Notes: generated by a model from the letters alone, not told the origin. A DNA stretch of 46,792 nt from an uncultured Clostridia bacterium (GCA_944380765.1 CALWIO010000017.1:1-46792); one strand, 5' to 3'; shown: positions 15,643 through 23,576, numbered from the stretch's first letter. A program made the numbers and translations.

Positions 15643-16736
15643 CAGCCGTTCACCTCCGCAAATGGTATAAATATCGGCACTCCGCCCTCAACCGCTTTTA
15701 TCTCCTCGGGTTCGGGGCAAATTACCCGAATCGCGGATTCCTCAGAGGCGAAATAAATTTTCGAGTCCTTTTTCGCGGTTATGAGCGAACGCAGTTTGAG
15801 CCTGTCGTTGAGAGCGAGAAGCCCGTGCTTTGAGCCTACGAGAATTGAAAAGGGCCCGTTGATAAGACAGCTTGAATAAACCGTTCTGAGCGCAGTATAA
15901 AGCTCTTTATCCTTTTCGCTCATGCTGTCGATAACCGTCCATTCCGGAGCGGCAAGCACGCTCGCCGCCATATCAAGCTTTAATCCCTGACGGCGTACAA
16001 GCAAATCGAAAAGATAGGTTATAACCTCGGTATCCGTCTGCAAATTGCAGTGGTATCCGAACTGCTCGACAAATCTGCGGTTGGCGTCATAGCTTGAAAT
16101 TTCGCCGTTGTGCACTATTGACCAGTCAAGCAGCGTAAACGGGTGCGCTCCGCCCCACCAGCCGGGAGTATTTGTGGGAAATCTGCCGTGAGCAGTCCAG
16201 GTATGCGCCTTATACTCGTCGAGCATATAATACTCGCCCACATCTTCGGGATAGCCTACCGCCTTGAACGCTCCCATGTTTTTTCCGCTTGAAAAAACAT
16301 AGGAGCCCGTAATCTCATTATTTATTCTGATTACGCATTTTGCCGTGTACTCGTCATCGTCATAGTCGTTCTTTTTCATTTTACTTATCGGAACGGCTCC
16401 GAAATAACGCCATATAAGGGGAGCTTTTCCTATTGAGCTTATTTTTCTTGTGGGAATCTGCTCAAAATACTCCACATCATAGTGTTTGAACAAAAACTCC
16501 TCGGTTTTTACGCGGGCGTCATTATCGTCATAAAAGATATGAAAGGCATATAAATCCTTGAACTCAGGATAAATGCCGTAGGCGGCAAAGCCGCCGCCCA
16601 GGCCGTTGGAACGGTCGTGCATAAGCGCGATACTGTCGATAATATCCGTACCCGAAAATCTTTTGCCGAGAGTGTCGGTAACGGCTGAAATGGCGCAGCC
16701 GGAGGGAATTCTGACCTGACCTTCACGCTTTAACAT
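15642..16736 (-). CDS. Glutamate synthase class-II glutamine amidotransferase subunit (GltB1-like)
   Basis: A 364-residue Ntn-type amidotransferase as a free subunit, supplying ammonia from glutamine. The motifs GRFPTNTPGWWGGAHPF, VHNGEISSY and QTDTEVITYL match the glutaminase domain of GltB. The candidate nucleophile is Cys14 in PSGCAISAV; it is not at residue 2 and is followed by Ala rather than the usual Gly, so either a short propeptide is removed or this subtype keeps an N-terminal arm. GAGGTGAT precedes the ATG. It is first of five tightly packed glutamate-synthase genes and has its own promoter, separate from glnA upstream. Confidence 0.88.
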   Translation of the reverse strand: MLKREGQVRIPSGCAISAVTDTLGKRFSGTDIIDSIALMHDRSNGLGGGFAAYGIYPEFKDLYAFHIFYDDNDARVKTEEFLFKHYDVEYFEQIPTRKISSIGKAPLIWRYFGAVPISKMKKNDYDDDEYTAKCVIRINNEITGSYVFSSGKNMGAFKAVGYPEDVGEYYMLDEYKAHTWTAHGRFPTNTPGWWGGAHPFTLLDWSIVHNGEISSYDANRRFVEQFGYHCNLQTDTEVITYLFDLLVRRQGLKLDMAASVLAAPEWTVIDSMSEKDKELYTALRTVYSSCLINGPFSILVGSKHGLLALNDRLKLRSLITAKKDSKIYFASEESAIRVICPEPEEIKAVEGGVPIFIPFAEVNG

Positions 16737-16801
16737 TCTATCACCTCATAAAATGAATTAAAATTCACCTTGAATTTCATTTTAAACAACAAATTACATT
16801 T

Positions 16802-16830
16802 ATTTTAGTATAAAATATAATAATTTGCAA
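16802..16830 (-). promoter_or_regulatory. Promoter of the glutamate synthase operon
   Basis: Minus strand TTGCAA (16830-16825) and TAAAAT (16807-16802), 17-nt spacer. Leader of about 60 nt before gltB1. Confidence 0.65.
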
Positions 16831-16855
16831 GATTATTGACTTAAAAATTCATATT

Positions 16856-16872
16856 TTTGTGTTTTGCACAAA
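16856..16872. promoter_or_regulatory. Palindrome upstream of the glutamate synthase promoter
   Basis: TTTGTG (16856-16861) and CACAAA (16867-16872) with a 5-nt spacer, centred ~36 nt upstream of the -35. Placement fits an activator site; the binding protein is unknown. Confidence 0.4.
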
Positions 16873-16941
16873 TATAGAGGTATATCGCAGATATTACTGT
16901 ATGTTTTAACGAATTAAACTGCTAACACGATAAAAAACGAG

Positions 16942-16967
16942 AAAAAATGCCGCGGTAAAACCGCGGC
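16942..16967 (-). terminator. Terminator of glnA
   Basis: GCCGCGG (16949-16955) and CCGCGGC (16961-16967) around a 5-nt loop. On the minus strand it is followed by ATTTTTT, a canonical intrinsic terminator. Confidence 0.88.
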
Positions 16968-17036
16968 AAAAGCTGAAACAATTTGCTTAAAAGCAGTAAC
17001 GCAATCCGGTTCTGACCCGGCAGGTCAGGCTGCGCA

Positions 17037-18359
17037 TCAATATTTTGTAAGGTATTCGCCGATTTCCCACTGTGAAACCTTGGTGCGGTAATCGTCCCAC
17101 TCCTTGCGCTTGCCTTCAAGGTACTTGGTATATACATGGTCGCCGAGCGCCTCTTTGATGAAGGGGTCCGCCTCGTAAGCGTCAAGAGCGTCCGAAAGAG
17201 AGCCGGGAAGGCTTTCTATACCGTCCTCTTTAAGCTCCTCAGCGCTCATGACGAAAATGTTTTTGGTTACTCCCTCGGGAGCCTGCATACCTTTTTTAAT
17301 TCCGTCAAGTCCTGCCGCAAGGCAAAGAGCCATTTCAAGATAAGGATTGCAGGCGGGGTCGGGACAGCGAAGCTCAACGCGGGTTCCCATTCCCCTCGCC
17401 GCCGGAACGCGGATAAGAGCCGAGCGGTTGGAAGCCGACCATGAAATATAAACGGGGGCTTCATAACCGGGAACGAGGCGCTTGTAAGAGTTTACAAGCG
17501 GATTGGAAACGGCTGTGATTCCCTTTACATGGGAAAGAAGTCCTGCTATAAAATGATAGGCGGTCTCGCTGAGCCCGTACTTATCGTCGGGGTCATAGAA
17601 AGCGTTTTTGCCGTCTTTCATAAGCGACATATTGGTGTGCATTCCCGAACCGTTGATTCCGAAAACGGGTTTGGGCATAAATGTCGCATGAAGTCCGTGA
17701 CGGCGCGCGTAAGTCTTTACAACATGCTTGAAGGTTACCACCTTATCGGCGGCGTCAAGAGCCTCGGCAAAGCGGAAGTCGATTTCGTGCTGGCCCTCGG
17801 CAACCTCATGGTGCGAAGCCTCAATCTCATAACCCATTTCCTGAAGCGCAAGGCATACATCTCTTCTGCACTGCTCGCCCTGGTCGGCGGGTCCCATATC
17901 AAAATAACCTGCAACATCGGCGGTTTTTGTTGTCGGGTCGCCGTTTTCGTCAAGCTCGAAAAGGAAGAACTCACATTCGGGGCCTACATTAAAGGTATAT
18001 CCCATATCGGCGGCTTCTTTAATCGCCTTTCTGAAAATATATCTGGGGTCGCCGGCAAAAGGCGTTACCTTATCGGCGCAGTAAACATCGCATATAAGAC
18101 GGGCAACTCCCTCTTTCCAGGGAAGAATTGCGAAGGTATCATAGTCGGGTTTTAAGTACATATCGGACTCGTCGATACGAACAAAGCCCTCGATTGAAGA
18201 ACCGTCAAACATTGCTCCCTCGTCAAGCACTTTCGCAAGCTGCTTGTCGGTAATGGCGACATTTTTCATCTGACCGAAAATATCGGTAAACTGAAGTCGG
18301 ATAAATTTTACATCGTTTTCTTTCGCGATTCTGAGGATTTCCTCTTTTGTGTAGCTCAT
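17037..18359 (-). CDS. glnA: Glutamine synthetase, type I (GSI-alpha)
   Basis: A 440-residue enzyme joining ammonia to glutamate with ATP; it acts as a dodecamer in the cytoplasm and feeds the glutamate synthase encoded next door. Motifs: [32 protein letters not shown], the ATP-binding [16 protein letters not shown], and [18 protein letters not shown]. There is no adenylylation-site Tyr segment and no GSI-beta insertion, so activity is more likely controlled by feedback inhibition, as in Gram-positives. I start at 18359 (MSYTKEE...) because GGAAAGGAG is 6-7 nt upstream; the in-frame ATG at 18377 has no ribosome site. The leader contains a terminator-like hairpin, so transcription is probably attenuated. 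Confidence 0.96.
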   Translation of the reverse strand: MSYTKEEILRIAKENDVKFIRLQFTDIFGQMKNVAITDKQLAKVLDEGAMFDGSSIEGFVRIDESDMYLKPDYDTFAILPWKEGVARLICDVYCADKVTPFAGDPRYIFRKAIKEAADMGYTFNVGPECEFFLFELDENGDPTTKTADVAGYFDMGPADQGEQCRRDVCLALQEMGYEIEASHHEVAEGQHEIDFRFAEALDAADKVVTFKHVVKTYARRHGLHATFMPKPVFGINGSGMHTNMSLMKDGKNAFYDPDDKYGLSETAYHFIAGLLSHVKGITAVSNPLVNSYKRLVPGYEAPVYISWSASNRSALIRVPAARGMGTRVELRCPDPACNPYLEMALCLAAGLDGIKKGMQAPEGVTKNIFVMSAEELKEDGIESLPGSLSDALDAYEADPFIKEALGDHVYTKYLEGKRKEWDDYRTKVSQWEIGEYLTKY

Positions 18360-18382
18360 AATAAAGCTCCTTTCCAAGCATT

Positions 18383-18423
18383 AAAAAAGGGCAGGGAAAT
18401 CTTTCACCAAGACTTCCTTGCCC
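18383..18423 (-). promoter_or_regulatory. Attenuator-like hairpin in the glnA leader
   Basis: Between the glnA promoter and its ribosome site, the minus strand forms GGGCA/TGCCC, then GGAA/TTCC and TCTT/AAGA around a GGTGA loop (18389-18423), followed at once by TTTTTT (18388-18383). That is an intrinsic terminator placed inside the leader. A competing small stem (CAAG with CTTG) would use part of its 5' arm. An antitermination mechanism is inferred. Confidence 0.7.
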
Positions 18424-18436
18424 TCGTTATGCTATT

Positions 18437-18464
18437 ATTATAGCAGACTGACCGGAGTTGTCAA
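18437..18464 (-). promoter_or_regulatory. Promoter of glnA
   Basis: Minus strand TTGACA (18464-18459) and TATAAT (18442-18437), 16-nt spacer, start near 18430, just before the attenuator-like hairpin. Confidence 0.85.
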
Positions 18465-18505
18465 CCGTTTTTTATAATTTCGTATTATTTTTACAAACAA
18501 ACGGT
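18464..18505. promoter_or_regulatory. Nested palindromes abutting the glnA -35
   Basis: Outer arms ACCGTTT (18464-18470) and AAACGGT (18499-18505) enclose an inner palindrome ATAAT (18474-18478)/ATTAT (18484-18488). The outer left arm touches the -35 hexamer. This could be a regulator site or a structure from the end of the upstream transcript. Confidence 0.4.
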
Positions 18506-18532
18506 ATTCTCCGCATTTTCGGATTATGCAGA

Positions 18533-19681
18533 TTACATAAGAGAGAGATAAAGCTCTTTAATCTCGGCAACCGATGTATCTCTCGGGTTTCCGGGACGGC
18601 AGGCGTCATCATAAGCCGACTGCGCTAAGAAATCGACATCTTCGGGTTTAACAATTGCTTTAAGGTCAGCGGGGATTCCCACATCGACCGAAAGCTGCTT
18701 AACGGCGCCGATTGCCGCTTTGCGCGCGTCTTCAAGGCTCATTTCATCAACGCCCTGAACGCCCATGGCTTTCGCTATATCCCTGTACTTCTCGCCCGTA
18801 GCGGGAGCGTTATACTCCATAACCGTGGGAAGAATAATGGCGTTAGCCACGCCGTGAGGGGTATCATAGAGAGCGCCGAGAGGATGTGCCATTGAGTGAA
18901 CAATGCCGAGTCCTACATTGGAAAAGCCCATTCCGGCGATATACTGACCGAGAGCCATGCCCTCTCTGCCCTCGTCGGTATTTTCAACCGCTCCGCGCAG
19001 GCAAGCCGAGATAATCTCGATAGCCTTTAAGTGGAACATATCGGAAAGCGCCCACGCGCCTTTTGTTATATAACCCTCGATAGCGTGAGTAAGCGCGTCC
19101 ATACCTGTTGCTGCCGTAAGTCCCTTGGGCATAGAAGCCATCATATCCGGGTCAACAACTGCCACAACGGGAATATCGTGAACATCTACGCAGACCATTT
19201 TTCTGTCCTTTTCGGCGTCGGTGATAACATAGTTGATAGTTACCTCCGCAGCCGTTCCGGCCGTTGTGGGCACGGCGATTATCGGCACCGCGGGATTTTT
19301 TGTGGGAGCTACGCCTTCAAGGCTTCTGACATCGGCAAACTCGGGATTCCTGATAATAATGCCGATTGCCTTTGCGGTATCCATTGACGAGCCGCCGCCT
19401 ATCGCAACTATGCAGTCGGTTCCCGCCTTTTTGAAAGCCTCAACGCCCGTCTGTACATTCTCAATAGTGGGATTGGGCTTGATATTTGAATAAATCTCGT
19501 AATCAATTCCGGCATTATCAAGCACATCGGTCACCTTTTTGGTAACATTGAACTTGATAAGGTCGGGGTCCGAGCAGACAAAAGCCTTTTTAAAGCCGCG
19601 TCCCTTGATTTCATCGGCAATGCTTAAAATAGCACCCTTGCCGTGATATGATGTTTCATTGAGTACAAAACGATTAGCCAT
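18533..19681 (-). CDS. fucO: Iron-containing alcohol dehydrogenase, lactaldehyde reductase (FucO) type
   Basis: A 382-residue NAD(H)-dependent dehydrogenase closely resembling E. coli FucO along its whole length (MANRFVLNET start, NPEFADVRSLEG, AVPTTAGTAAEVTINYVITD). Metal ligands expected at D195, H199, H262 and H276 are present (MDALTHAIEG, HSMAHPLGALYDTPHG), as is GGGS (95-98) of the nucleotide site. FucO reduces L-lactaldehyde to 1,2-propanediol at the end of fucose/rhamnose breakdown, which fits the alpha-L-fucosidase at 42768. But no fucose genes are adjacent; instead mtnA lies 103 nt upstream on the same strand, so reduction of (methylthio)acetaldehyde is an alternative. GGAGG precedes the ATG, and it has its own promoter. 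Confidence 0.88.
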   Translation of the reverse strand: MANRFVLNETSYHGKGAILSIADEIKGRGFKKAFVCSDPDLIKFNVTKKVTDVLDNAGIDYEIYSNIKPNPTIENVQTGVEAFKKAGTDCIVAIGGGSSMDTAKAIGIIIRNPEFADVRSLEGVAPTKNPAVPIIAVPTTAGTAAEVTINYVITDAEKDRKMVCVDVHDIPVVAVVDPDMMASMPKGLTAATGMDALTHAIEGYITKGAWALSDMFHLKAIEIISACLRGAVENTDEGREGMALGQYIAGMGFSNVGLGIVHSMAHPLGALYDTPHGVANAIILPTVMEYNAPATGEKYRDIAKAMGVQGVDEMSLEDARKAAIGAVKQLSVDVGIPADLKAIVKPEDVDFLAQSAYDDACRPGNPRDTSVAEIKELYLSLM

Positions 19682-19728
19682 AAATATTACCTCCGTTCAG
19701 ATTTCTCTGATAAAATTTTAACAATTAT

Positions 19729-19757
19729 ATTATACAGCCGTAAAAAGGAAAATTCAA
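19729..19757 (-). promoter_or_regulatory. Promoter of the FucO-like gene
   Basis: Minus strand TTGAAT (19757-19752) and TATAAT (19734-19729), 17-nt spacer, 47 nt before the ATG. No hairpin terminator separates it from mtnA, so read-through from the salvage operon is also possible. Confidence 0.7.
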
Positions 19758-19784
19758 GAAAAATACTTTCAATTTACAAACCTT

Positions 19785-20816
19785 TTACAAATTTTTAATT
19801 TCCTGAGGTAAAAAAACGCCTTTTTCGGTTATAAACGCCGTTATTAAAGAGGCGTCGGTCACATCAAAAGCCGGGTTTAAGGTTTTCGCGCCTTTCGCAA
19901 TCATAGGTTTTTTATACCACATTTCGCCTATCTCCGCGGCGCTTCTGTGCTCAATTACAATATCGCCGCCGCTTTTTACGCTTTTGTCAAAAGTGGAAAA
20001 AGGCATACAGATATAAAAAGGAATACCGTAATACTTAGCGAGCACCGCAAGGGCGCTTGTTCCTATTTTATTAGCCGCGTCACCGTTGAGCGCAACGCGG
20101 TCACAGCCGGTCACAACCGCCTGCACCATCTTGTTTTTCATCACATAAGACGCCATATTGTCACAGATAACGGTTGTATCTATTCCGGCTTTAACAAGTT
20201 CGTACGCAGTAAGCCGCGCCCCCTGCAAAAGAGGACGGGTTTCATCGGCAAACACCCGTATTTCCTTTTTCTGTTCCTTCATTATGTAAAAGGGTGCCAG
20301 CGCCGTGCCGTACCTGACTGCCGCCAGAGAACCGGCGTTGCAGTGAGTTAAAAAAGATGTGAAATCTTTAAACAGCTCCGCTCCGTTTTCGCCTATTCTG
20401 CGGCACACCTTTACATCTTCTTCTAAAATAGAAAGAGCAAGCGTGCAGAGGTCTTTGCGCACTTTATCAACAGGGCTTAAACGGGCAAGCTCAAGCATTC
20501 TGTCTGCCGCCCATTTTAGATTTACCGCTGTGGGGCGGCAGCTTACAAGCTCGTTTGCGTAAAGCTCCATCTCCTTTAAAAAGCTGTCCTTATTGTCAGC
20601 GGCGCTTTTATTCATAAGCACCGCCAAGGATATTGCCGCGAACACGCCTATTGCCGGCGCGCCGCGCACTTTAAGCTTTTTTACAGCGCCGCACATATCT
20701 TCTATTTCGTCAGCGCTTTTTTCAACATACTTATCAGGCAGCAAAGTCTGGTCCACATAGACCGCCTTATTATTTTCGGTATCAAAGCCGACTGTGGCTC
20801 CCTTTAAAAAAGACAT
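19785..20816 (-). CDS. mtnA: S-methyl-5-thioribose-1-phosphate isomerase
   Basis: A 343-residue isomerase turning 5-methylthioribose-1-phosphate (or 5-deoxyribose-1-phosphate) into the ribulose form. Family motifs are all visible: KVRGAPAIG (~49-57), the catalytic-cysteine region LTHCNAGSL (C159), DETRPLLQGARLTA (191-204) and the catalytic Asp in GCDRV (D239). It starts one base into the stop of the phosphorylase gene, so the two are translationally coupled. The later steps of the classical methionine salvage pathway (mtnB, mtnK, mtnW/X, mtnD) are not in the window, so the product may go to an aldolase shunt. Confidence 0.94.
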   Translation of the reverse strand: MSFLKGATVGFDTENNKAVYVDQTLLPDKYVEKSADEIEDMCGAVKKLKVRGAPAIGVFAAISLAVLMNKSAADNKDSFLKEMELYANELVSCRPTAVNLKWAADRMLELARLSPVDKVRKDLCTLALSILEEDVKVCRRIGENGAELFKDFTSFLTHCNAGSLAAVRYGTALAPFYIMKEQKKEIRVFADETRPLLQGARLTAYELVKAGIDTTVICDNMASYVMKNKMVQAVVTGCDRVALNGDAANKIGTSALAVLAKYYGIPFYICMPFSTFDKSVKSGGDIVIEHRSAAEIGEMWYKKPMIAKGAKTLNPAFDVTDASLITAFITEKGVFLPQEIKNL

Positions 20817-21619
20817 TACAGTTCACCCGTGATTTTAATGATAAGCTTCTGCATTTCCTCCGCTTTGAGTCTGCCGGTTTCAAGCACCTCTTCCTCGGTC
20901 AGCCGTTCGCCTGAAATGCCTGCCGCCTTATTGCAGATAAGCGAAAAGCCGAGCACGCTCATTGAACAATGGTTGGCGGCTATTACCTCCTGCACGGTGG
21001 ACATACCCACCGCGTCCGCTCCGAGCGTTCTGAAAGCTCTTATTTCCGCAGGAGTTTCATAAGACGGGCCGATACAGCCTATATACACGCCTTTTTTAAG
21101 GCGCATTCCCAGCCCGCCGGCGCAGCTTGCGGCTTTTTCGGCAAGAGCGGGTGAATAGGCATAGGTCATATCGGGGAAGCGCACGCCGAAGCGGTCATCA
21201 TTTTTGCCGACAAGGCAGTTTACTCCCGTAAAGTTTATATGGTCGGTTATAAGCATAATATCGCCCACGGCAAAGCTCTCGTTTATACCCCCTGCCGCGT
21301 TGGTCACAATCAGATTTTTTACGCCGAGGCTTTTCATAACCCTTATGGGCATTACCACATCGCCTGCCGGGTATCCCTCATAAAGATGGACTCTGCCCTG
21401 CATACAGACTACTTTTCTGCCCGAAAGCGTACCGAAAATAAATCTGCCCTTATGCCCGGGAGCGGTTGAGACCGGAAAGCCCGGAATATCCCCGTAATCC
21501 ACGCAAACGGGATTTTCAACCTTTTCGCCGAGAGAGCCGAGTCCGCTGCCGCAGATAATCCCCGTTTCAAATTCGCCGGTTACAAACTGTTTAATATAAT
21601 TTACCGCTTTTTCAATCAC
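20816..21619 (-). CDS. punA: Purine nucleoside phosphorylase (trimeric, 6-oxopurine type)
   Basis: A 267-residue enzyme cleaving inosine/guanosine-type nucleosides with phosphate. Phosphate site residues are in CGSGLG and GRVHLYEGY. The base site has E188 in GPSYETPAEIR and N230 in FSLICNKAAG, equivalent to Glu201 and Asn243 of the human enzyme. Asn at that place marks preference for 6-oxopurines, whereas methylthioadenosine phosphorylases carry Asp. It is sandwiched, with overlaps on both sides, between an adenine-nucleoside deaminase and mtnA, so its likely substrate here is the inosine form of methylthioadenosine or 5'-deoxyadenosine. General purine salvage remains an alternative. Confidence 0.9.
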   Translation of the reverse strand: MIEKAVNYIKQFVTGEFETGIICGSGLGSLGEKVENPVCVDYGDIPGFPVSTAPGHKGRFIFGTLSGRKVVCMQGRVHLYEGYPAGDVVMPIRVMKSLGVKNLIVTNAAGGINESFAVGDIMLITDHINFTGVNCLVGKNDDRFGVRFPDMTYAYSPALAEKAASCAGGLGMRLKKGVYIGCIGPSYETPAEIRAFRTLGADAVGMSTVQEVIAANHCSMSVLGFSLICNKAAGISGERLTEEEVLETGRLKAEEMQKLIIKITGEL

Positions 21620-22911
21620 AGAGCATACACCTCGTTTTCGGTTTCGCGGGCGGCTTTATTCGCTCCCGCCTTGATTTTTTCAATATCTATTGTTGTAAAT
21701 TCGCCGTTTCTGTATAGCACTCTGCCGTCGACCATAGTCATAAGCACATTCTGCTTACCCGCGGAATAGACAAGATTTCCGGCAATATCAAATTCGGGAC
21801 ACATATTAACGCTTCTGAGGTCAATTACCGCAAGGTCGGCGCAGAAGCCCTTTTTAATCACGCCGCAGTCATTTCTGCCCTGTGATTTATATCCGTTTAC
21901 GGTCGCCATTTTAAGCACATCTTTTGCCCCGACAATATCGGCTCTGTGATTTACTCCCTTGGGAAGCAGGGCGCAGAGGTACATCTCGCGCATTATATCA
22001 AGGGCGTTGTTGCTCGCCGCCGAATCTGTGCCTATGCCCACATTCACACCTCTGCCGAGCAGTTTGTACACATCGCATATACCGCTTCCGAGTTTAAGGT
22101 TGCTTGCCGGACAGTGAGCGACAGAGGCTCCCTTTTCCCTTAACAGCTCTATATCGCCGTCCTCCACCCATACGCAGTGAGCGAAAACGCAGGGAGAATC
22201 CATTACTCCGGCGTCATAAAACAGGCGCGCGGGAGTCTTTCCGTATTTTTTCTTGCAGTTTTCGTGTTCCGACTGAGTTTCGGAAAGGTGAATCTGCACT
22301 ATCTGCCCCCTGCCCTTCGCGTATTCGCCGAACTGTTCTATTGCCGACAGCGTATTGGTATATTCGGCGTGCAGGCTTAAATCAATTTTGATTCTGCCGT
22401 TTTCGGCGTTATGATATTTTTCGGTAAGGTAAACTCCCTCTTTAAAGCGCTCGTTATTTTCGATTCTGCCGTCGTCAAAAGACACGATTGAGCGGCCGAA
22501 ATTGATTTTCGCTTTGCTTTCGATGACCGCTTTCATTACGCCGTCCCCGAAAAAATACATATCCGTAAACGAGGTGGTGCCGCAGGAGAGCATTTCGGCT
22601 ATTGATAGCATTGTTCCGTAATACGCGCGCTCGCAGTTGAGCTTATCCTCAAAAGGGAAAACCCTCTCGTTAAGCCAGCGGTCAAGCGGAAGATTTTCGG
22701 CGTATCCCCTAAGCAGAGTCATAGGGGAATGGGTATGGGTATTGACAAAGCCGGGTACAAGAAGTTTCCCCTCGCCGTTATACACCTCGCCGTAGTCCTC
22801 TTTCGGCGCGCGGGAATCAACAAATTCGATTTTTCCCGAACGCACGCCCACATACATATTTTTTTTGATTTCAAAATTTTCGTCGAGAATACTGATATTT
22901 GAAAAAAGCAT
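21616..22911 (-). CDS. mtaD: MTA/SAH (or 5'-deoxyadenosine) deaminase, amidohydrolase superfamily
   Basis: A 431-residue metal-dependent deaminase converting 5'-substituted adenosines to inosines. Metal and catalytic residues: H59 and H61 in NTHTHSP, H208 and E211 in HLSETQSEH, H245 in FAHCVW, and D296 in GIGTDSAASNN. LLRGYAENLPLDRWL is characteristic of the MtaD/SsnA/TrzA group. It overlaps the downstream phosphorylase by 4 nt and is first in the salvage operon. Cytosine or guanine deaminase activity is unlikely given the MtaD-like motifs. CGGAGG lies directly after a terminator-like hairpin, so a promoter inside the upstream cyclophilin gene or read-through must supply transcription. Confidence 0.88.
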   Translation of the reverse strand: MLFSNISILDENFEIKKNMYVGVRSGKIEFVDSRAPKEDYGEVYNGEGKLLVPGFVNTHTHSPMTLLRGYAENLPLDRWLNERVFPFEDKLNCERAYYGTMLSIAEMLSCGTTSFTDMYFFGDGVMKAVIESKAKINFGRSIVSFDDGRIENNERFKEGVYLTEKYHNAENGRIKIDLSLHAEYTNTLSAIEQFGEYAKGRGQIVQIHLSETQSEHENCKKKYGKTPARLFYDAGVMDSPCVFAHCVWVEDGDIELLREKGASVAHCPASNLKLGSGICDVYKLLGRGVNVGIGTDSAASNNALDIMREMYLCALLPKGVNHRADIVGAKDVLKMATVNGYKSQGRNDCGVIKKGFCADLAVIDLRSVNMCPEFDIAGNLVYSAGKQNVLMTMVDGRVLYRNGEFTTIDIEKIKAGANKAARETENEVYAL

Positions 22912-22922
22912 AGCTGCCTCCG

Positions 22923-22944
22923 AAAAAAGGCGGAATACTCCGCC
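22923..22944 (-). terminator. Terminator hairpin between cyclophilin and deaminase genes
   Basis: GGCGGA (22929-22934) and TCCGCC (22939-22944) around a 4-nt loop, followed on the minus strand by TTTTTT. The T tract is only one base from the Shine-Dalgarno of the deaminase gene. Confidence 0.8.
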
Positions 22945-22950
22945 TTTTCA

Positions 22951-23547
22951 TTATTTTTCTATTGTTATTGTCTTAATTGTAACCGGCGTTTTGGGTTTAT
23001 TTGAGAAATAATCCACGGGAACTTTGGCGATTGCGTCAACAACCTCCATGCCCTCATAGACCTGACCGAAAACGGTATGGCGGAAATCAAGCCACGGAGT
23101 TCCCCCGTTTTTCTCATACGCCTCAATGCACTCGGTGGGGAAAACCCTTTCGTCCGCAGAACGCATCTGGTCAAGCAAATCGTCGGAAACTGACGGCGCT
23201 TGCACTATAAAGAACTGGCTTCCGTTTGTGTTGGGGCCCGCGTTCGCCATTGAAAGCGCGCCTCGGATATTGTGAAGCTCGCCCGTAAACTCGTCCTCAA
23301 AGGGCGTTCCCCATATACTTTCTCCGCCCGTGCCCGTTGAGAGCGGGTCTCCGCCCTGAATCATAAAGTCATCGATTACACGGTGAAAAATAAGCCCGTC
23401 ATAATACCCGTTTTCGGCGTGAACCGTAAAATTCTCAACCGCCTTAGGAGCGTATTCGGGAAAAAGGCGCAGTTTTATTTCGCCCATATCCGTAACTATT
23501 GTGGCTTTTAAATCGTCCTTGGCGGGCGCGTTAAGCTGATGAAACAT
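22951..23547 (-). CDS. Peptidyl-prolyl cis-trans isomerase, cyclophilin type
   Basis: A 198-residue cyclophilin catalysing proline isomerisation in proteins. Core motifs are [15 protein letters not shown] (catalytic Arg and Phe/Met/Gln set), [19 protein letters not shown], and a late [18 protein letters not shown]. There is no signal peptide or lipobox, so it is cytoplasmic. An acidic insert ([18 protein letters not shown]) sits between the core and the last strand, common in Clostridia homologues. It begins 29 nt after the ABC permease stop with AAAGGAG before the ATG, so it is likely the last gene of the ABC operon, which ends at the hairpin at 22923-22944. Confidence 0.93.
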   Translation of the reverse strand: MFHQLNAPAKDDLKATIVTDMGEIKLRLFPEYAPKAVENFTVHAENGYYDGLIFHRVIDDFMIQGGDPLSTGTGGESIWGTPFEDEFTGELHNIRGALSMANAGPNTNGSQFFIVQAPSVSDDLLDQMRSADERVFPTECIEAYEKNGGTPWLDFRHTVFGQVYEGMEVVDAIAKVPVDYFSNKPKTPVTIKTITIEK

Positions 23548-23576
23548 ATTATTTCTCCTTTGGTTTTTATTATGCG

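Larger units (their letters stand above)
16737..17036 (-). other. glnA-gltB1 intergenic region (300 nt)
   Basis: No gene is visible. It contains, in transcription order, the 3' untranslated part and terminator of glnA, a palindrome near 16856-16872, the gltB1 promoter (16802-16830), and an A/T-rich imperfect inverted repeat at about 16751-16785 (arms resembling AAAATGAA/TTCATTTT) directly upstream of the gltB1 ribosome site. Confidence 0.7.
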
